From an uncultured Coriobacteriaceae bacterium (GTDB taxonomy: Bacteria; Actinomycetota; Coriobacteriia; Coriobacteriales; UMGS124), in the NCBI GenBank assembly GCA_900555105.1, contig USJP01000079.1, positions 1-7,081 on the forward strand: DNA of 7,081 nt, written 5' to 3'. Position numbers and translations under genes: made by a program. Of the stretch, positions 5,123 to 7,081 are shown in pieces. Under the pieces are notes generated by a model, which had not been told where the DNA came from, ran no database searches, and saw only the letters and a program-made list of their open reading frames with translations. Each line of letters starts with the position of its first letter. The first letter of the stretch is position 1.

Positions 5123-5165
5123 TAGTAGGTGAAGCATCCCCGCAAGATAGAGAAAGGGACCCACC

Positions 5166-5993
5166 ATGAAGAAGAACACGACGAATCAGGTTACCTATGG
5201 CAAGGCAGCTTTGGGCGCAGCGCTGGCAGGACTTGCGCTCGTGGCAACGATGGGCATCGCCACGCTGGCAAGCACCCCCTCGCCCGCCTTGGCAAGCGAA
5301 GTACAGGCCGGCTCCACCCAAGCGGTGCAGCGCACCATCCAGGTAAGCGCTAGCGACTCGGTAAAGGTCTTGCCCGACATGGCAGAGCTTTCGCTCACCA
5401 TCTGCCCCCAGGGAGCAACGGCCCAAGAAGCCCAAGCTCAGGCTGCCAGCGAGCTCGACGCGCTTAAGGCAGCTCTCGCAGCCCTCGGCATCGACGAGAA
5501 GAACATTGTTGCCTCGCAGGTAAACATCTACGCTCGTTACGACTGGTCAGATTACGTCGAGAAGATCGTGGGCTACCAGGCCTCCATCGACATCACGCTG
5601 AAGGAGCTCACGATTGACCAGGCCAACAGCGCCATTCCCGCCATCGCCGGCATCGAGGACACCACCTTGGACGGCACGCGCTTTTACGTGAGCACCTATG
5701 ACGAGCGCTACCAGGAAGCCCTGGTAAGCGCACTGCAGGTGGCCCAGGCGAAGGCTCAGGTACTGGCCCAGGCCGCAGGCGCACAGCTGGGTGCGGTTGC
5801 AAACGTGTGCGAGAACTATGATTCGCAGGAGTACCGCTACTCCTCCGTCCAGGCAAAATCTGAGGCCGCAACAATGGCGGTTACCGAGGATGCCGCCGCA
5901 GACGCGGGGGCCGGCAACAGCAGCGACATGCTCAACCCCGGCGAGATCGAAATCAAGGCCAGCATTTCGGTCACCTACGAGCTCGCAAGCTAG
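5166..5993 (+). CDS. Secreted SIMPL-domain (DUF541) protein
   Basis: A 275-residue exported protein. Residues 1-13 are polar and basic, 14-36 are hydrophobic, and a signal peptidase site fits after ALA-43 (PALA|SEV). The SIMPL/DUF541 domain spans about 56-273. It opens with IQVSASDSVKVLPDMAELSL, continues with the ALAALGIDEKNIVASQVNIY block, then GYQASIDITLK, the helix ALVSALQVAQAKAQVLAQAAG and the closing PGEIEIKASISVTYEL strand. All hallmarks are in the usual order and the length is normal. A Ser/Ala-rich insert (about 228-254) precedes the last strand. SIMPL proteins (BP26/OMP28 types) form outer-surface oligomers; biochemical function in Gram-positives is poorly defined. GAAAGG lies about eight bases before the ATG. 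It appears monocistronic, with an inverted repeat upstream and a terminator downstream. Confidence 0.88.
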   Translation: MKKNTTNQVTYGKAALGAALAGLALVATMGIATLASTPSPALASEVQAGSTQAVQRTIQVSASDSVKVLPDMAELSLTICPQGATAQEAQAQAASELDALKAALAALGIDEKNIVASQVNIYARYDWSDYVEKIVGYQASIDITLKELTIDQANSAIPAIAGIEDTTLDGTRFYVSTYDERYQEALVSALQVAQAKAQVLAQAAGAQLGAVANVCENYDSQEYRYSSVQAKSEAATMAVTEDAAADAGAGNSSDMLNPGEIEIKASISVTYELAS

Positions 5994-6028
5994 CGGGCGT
6001 GTAAACTCAGAGCACGACACGCATAGCG

Positions 6029-6064
6029 AGCGGGGTACGACGGCTCACGTCATACCCCGCTTTT
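6029..6064 (+). terminator. Intrinsic terminator after the SIMPL gene
   Basis: The stem AGCGGGGTA (6029-6037) pairs with TACCCCGCT (6053-6061). After one C/A mismatch it continues with GACG (6039-6042) against CGTC (6048-6051) and closes a five-base loop. TTTT (6061-6064) follows. It sits 35 bases after the SIMPL stop and ends only 12 bases before the next start codon. Confidence 0.85.
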
Positions 6065-6076
6065 GTATCGAAATGG

Positions 6077-6712
6077 ATGAACATGCAATCAAACGATCGA
6101 CGCACAAACTTGAGCGACGCGGAGGTCAGACGCACAGAGCATTTTGAGAGCTTGAGAGATGGCCTTGAACGCGAAGGCTGGCATGCGACCGAGCTCGTGC
6201 TGCCCATGGAGCGCGTCGCGAAACAGGGCATGGCCATGGGCGCGGCCGCATGCGTGCCGTTCGCAATCATCTGGCTTGCGCTGTGGGGCCTGCAAGCACC
6301 CAGTATATGGCAGGTTCTTGCGTGCTGCATCGCCTACCTGGTGCTTATCCCCACCCATGAGGCAATACACGGGCTCACGTGGGCGGCATGCAACCCGCTA
6401 CACTTCAAGGCAATCGAGTTTGGATTCATGCGCGAGAGCCTTACGCCCTACTGCACCTGCGCCGAGCCCCTGGGTCGTGCACCCTACATCACCGGGTCGC
6501 TTGCCCCGCTTGTTGTGCTCGGCCTCGCCCCTGCGATTGCAGGCATCACGCTGGGCGCAGGCGTGGTCTTTGTGCTGGCGCTGCTCATGATACTAGGAGC
6601 AAGCGGGGACATTTTTGTGGTCGTCGAGCTGCTTCGACACAAAAGAACAGGCAACGAAGTCATCTGCGTCGACCATCCCAGCGAGTGCGGTCTGGTGGTA
6701 TTCGAACGCTAA
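6077..6712 (+). CDS. DUF3267 putative membrane zinc peptidase
   Basis: A 211-residue multi-pass membrane protein of the DUF3267 putative zincin type. The zinc motif HEAIH is at 94-98, at the end of a hydrophobic segment (PTHEAIHGL). A conserved SGD (177-178, in GASGDIFVVVELL) after the last hydrophobic stretch is a candidate third ligand, as in site-2-protease-like enzymes. Hydrophobic segments lie near 52-71, 76-93, 138-158 and 160-180. The N-terminal 50 residues are charged and cytoplasmic-looking, with a REGWHATELVLP strand. The likely role is cleaving a membrane-embedded substrate, but no substrate is known for this group. No Shine-Dalgarno site precedes either ATG (6077 or 6083), and the preceding terminator leaves only 12 bases. 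The start is therefore uncertain: expression may come by read-through, or an internal TTG (6110) may be used. The C-terminus (EVICVDHPSECGLVVFER) is typical of the family. Confidence 0.8.
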   Translation: MNMQSNDRRTNLSDAEVRRTEHFESLRDGLEREGWHATELVLPMERVAKQGMAMGAAACVPFAIIWLALWGLQAPSIWQVLACCIAYLVLIPTHEAIHGLTWAACNPLHFKAIEFGFMRESLTPYCTCAEPLGRAPYITGSLAPLVVLGLAPAIAGITLGAGVVFVLALLMILGASGDIFVVVELLRHKRTGNEVICVDHPSECGLVVFER

Positions 6713-6761
6713 TCACCAAGCAAGCAGGAAACTGCCAACGAGCAGGTATACCGCAGGGGCG

Positions 6762-6796
6762 TTGGGGCCAGCCGACTTTGCTGGGACTGGCCCCAA
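6762..6796. terminator. Hairpin between convergent genes, candidate two-way terminator
   Basis: TTGGGGCCAG (6762-6771) and CTGGCCCCAA (6787-6796) form a perfect 10-bp stem around 15 bases. CCAGC/GCTGG (6768-6772 and 6780-6784) can compete with the inner part. It lies between the stops of two converging genes (6712 and 6808), where a shared terminator is expected. Neither strand has a T-run right after the stem, so efficiency is doubtful. Confidence 0.5.
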
Positions 6797-6807
6797 GGGT
6801 TTCTCCC

Positions 6808-7068
6808 CTATTTGTCCTTTGCAGGCTCGATATCCTCGGGATCCTCGATGTCGTTGTCGTCAAAGTCGAGCGCAGAGGGCGAGTTCTCGGGATAGCGAAC
6901 GCGGTATTCCTCAAGCAAGGCATTTTCGCCGCGACACACAAGACCGTGGTCGACCACACGACGGACGATGTCATAGATGACGGCAAAGAGCGGGATGCCC
7001 ACCACCAGTACCGCGCAGAGCAGGATGCCTGCCGCAATGAGGATGATGCGTTTTGTTTTGTCTGTCAT
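6808..7068 (-). CDS. Small membrane protein resembling the C-terminus of AI-2E family transporters
   Basis: An 86-residue protein. The ATG (7068-7066) has AGGAG (7081-7077) eight bases upstream, so it should be translated as its own gene. Residues 7-32 form one transmembrane segment (RIILIAAGILLCAVLVVGIP). The stretch GIPLFAVIYDIVRRVVDHGL followed by a charged, Arg-containing tail closely resembles the end of AI-2E family transporters (GVPxFAVIYxxI/VRxxV..xL). The last 20 or so residues are very acidic (DFDDNDIEDPEDIE). AI-2E transporters normally have over 300 residues and seven or eight membrane segments, so this is either a shortened relic that kept translation signals or a small family sharing the terminal motif. 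No transport activity should be assumed. It converges with the DUF3267 gene, and the hairpin at 6762-6796 is shared. The window ends just at its ribosome binding site, so its promoter is not visible. Confidence 0.7.
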   Translation of the reverse strand: MTDKTKRIILIAAGILLCAVLVVGIPLFAVIYDIVRRVVDHGLVCRGENALLEEYRVRYPENSPSALDFDDNDIEDPEDIEPAKDK

Positions 7069-7081
7069 AGGTCGAACTCCT

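Noticed and set aside
5081..5126. Sigma-70 promoter for the SIMPL gene (TTGGGC or TTGTGA with CATAGT)
   Set aside because: Spacing is wrong: 34 or 20 bases between the hexamers, and the candidate -10 is poor. Only the inverted repeat is supported.

Overview
The window reads as a moderately GC-rich chromosomal segment of an anaerobic Gram-positive bacterium. A Coriobacteriia (Eggerthellaceae-like) host fits best. The grounds are the high GC at third codon positions, the lipoprotein and signal-peptide style, the TTG starts with strong Shine-Dalgarno sites, and a CLECIGIG-type small protein next to a polyferredoxin-like membrane protein and a TlpA-like lipoprotein. The taxonomic call is inference; no rRNA or tRNA is present.

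Left end (1-961): a decayed junction. A lower-GC fragment of a type I restriction specificity subunit (hsdS) runs in from the left edge. It looks frameshifted near base 10 and loses its normal C-terminus around base 355, where it collides with the opposite-strand start of an unrecognised GC-rich gene. About 470 bases without a convincing gene follow, holding a perfect 12-bp-arm palindrome (681-705) and a cluster of interlocking inverted repeats (731-807).

Centre (962-5025): the most informative part. A minus-strand two-component pair (OmpR-type regulator, then a sensor kinase, overlapping by ATGA) is divergent from a three-gene plus-strand operon. The operon encodes a 48-residue membrane protein ending in a CxxC motif (CD1871A-like), a membrane polyferredoxin with 18 cysteines, 17 of them in recognisable motifs, and a lipoprotein with a thioredoxin-like TlpA domain (CKPC). 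A strong intrinsic terminator closes it. The likely logic is that electrons pass from cytoplasmic ferredoxin-type clusters through the membrane Fe-S protein, perhaps with the small CxxC protein, to the extracytoplasmic thiol-disulfide lipoprotein. The adjacent two-component system would sense the envelope condition and control the operon. No CcdA/DsbD-type reductase is present, so the Fe-S protein may fill that role.

Right end (5026-7081): separate short units. A secreted SIMPL/DUF541 protein has a 26-bp inverted repeat upstream and its own terminator. A DUF3267 membrane zinc-peptidase-like protein (HEAIH) starts only 13 bases after that terminator. A convergent minus-strand 86-residue membrane protein resembles the C-terminal end of AI-2E family transporters.
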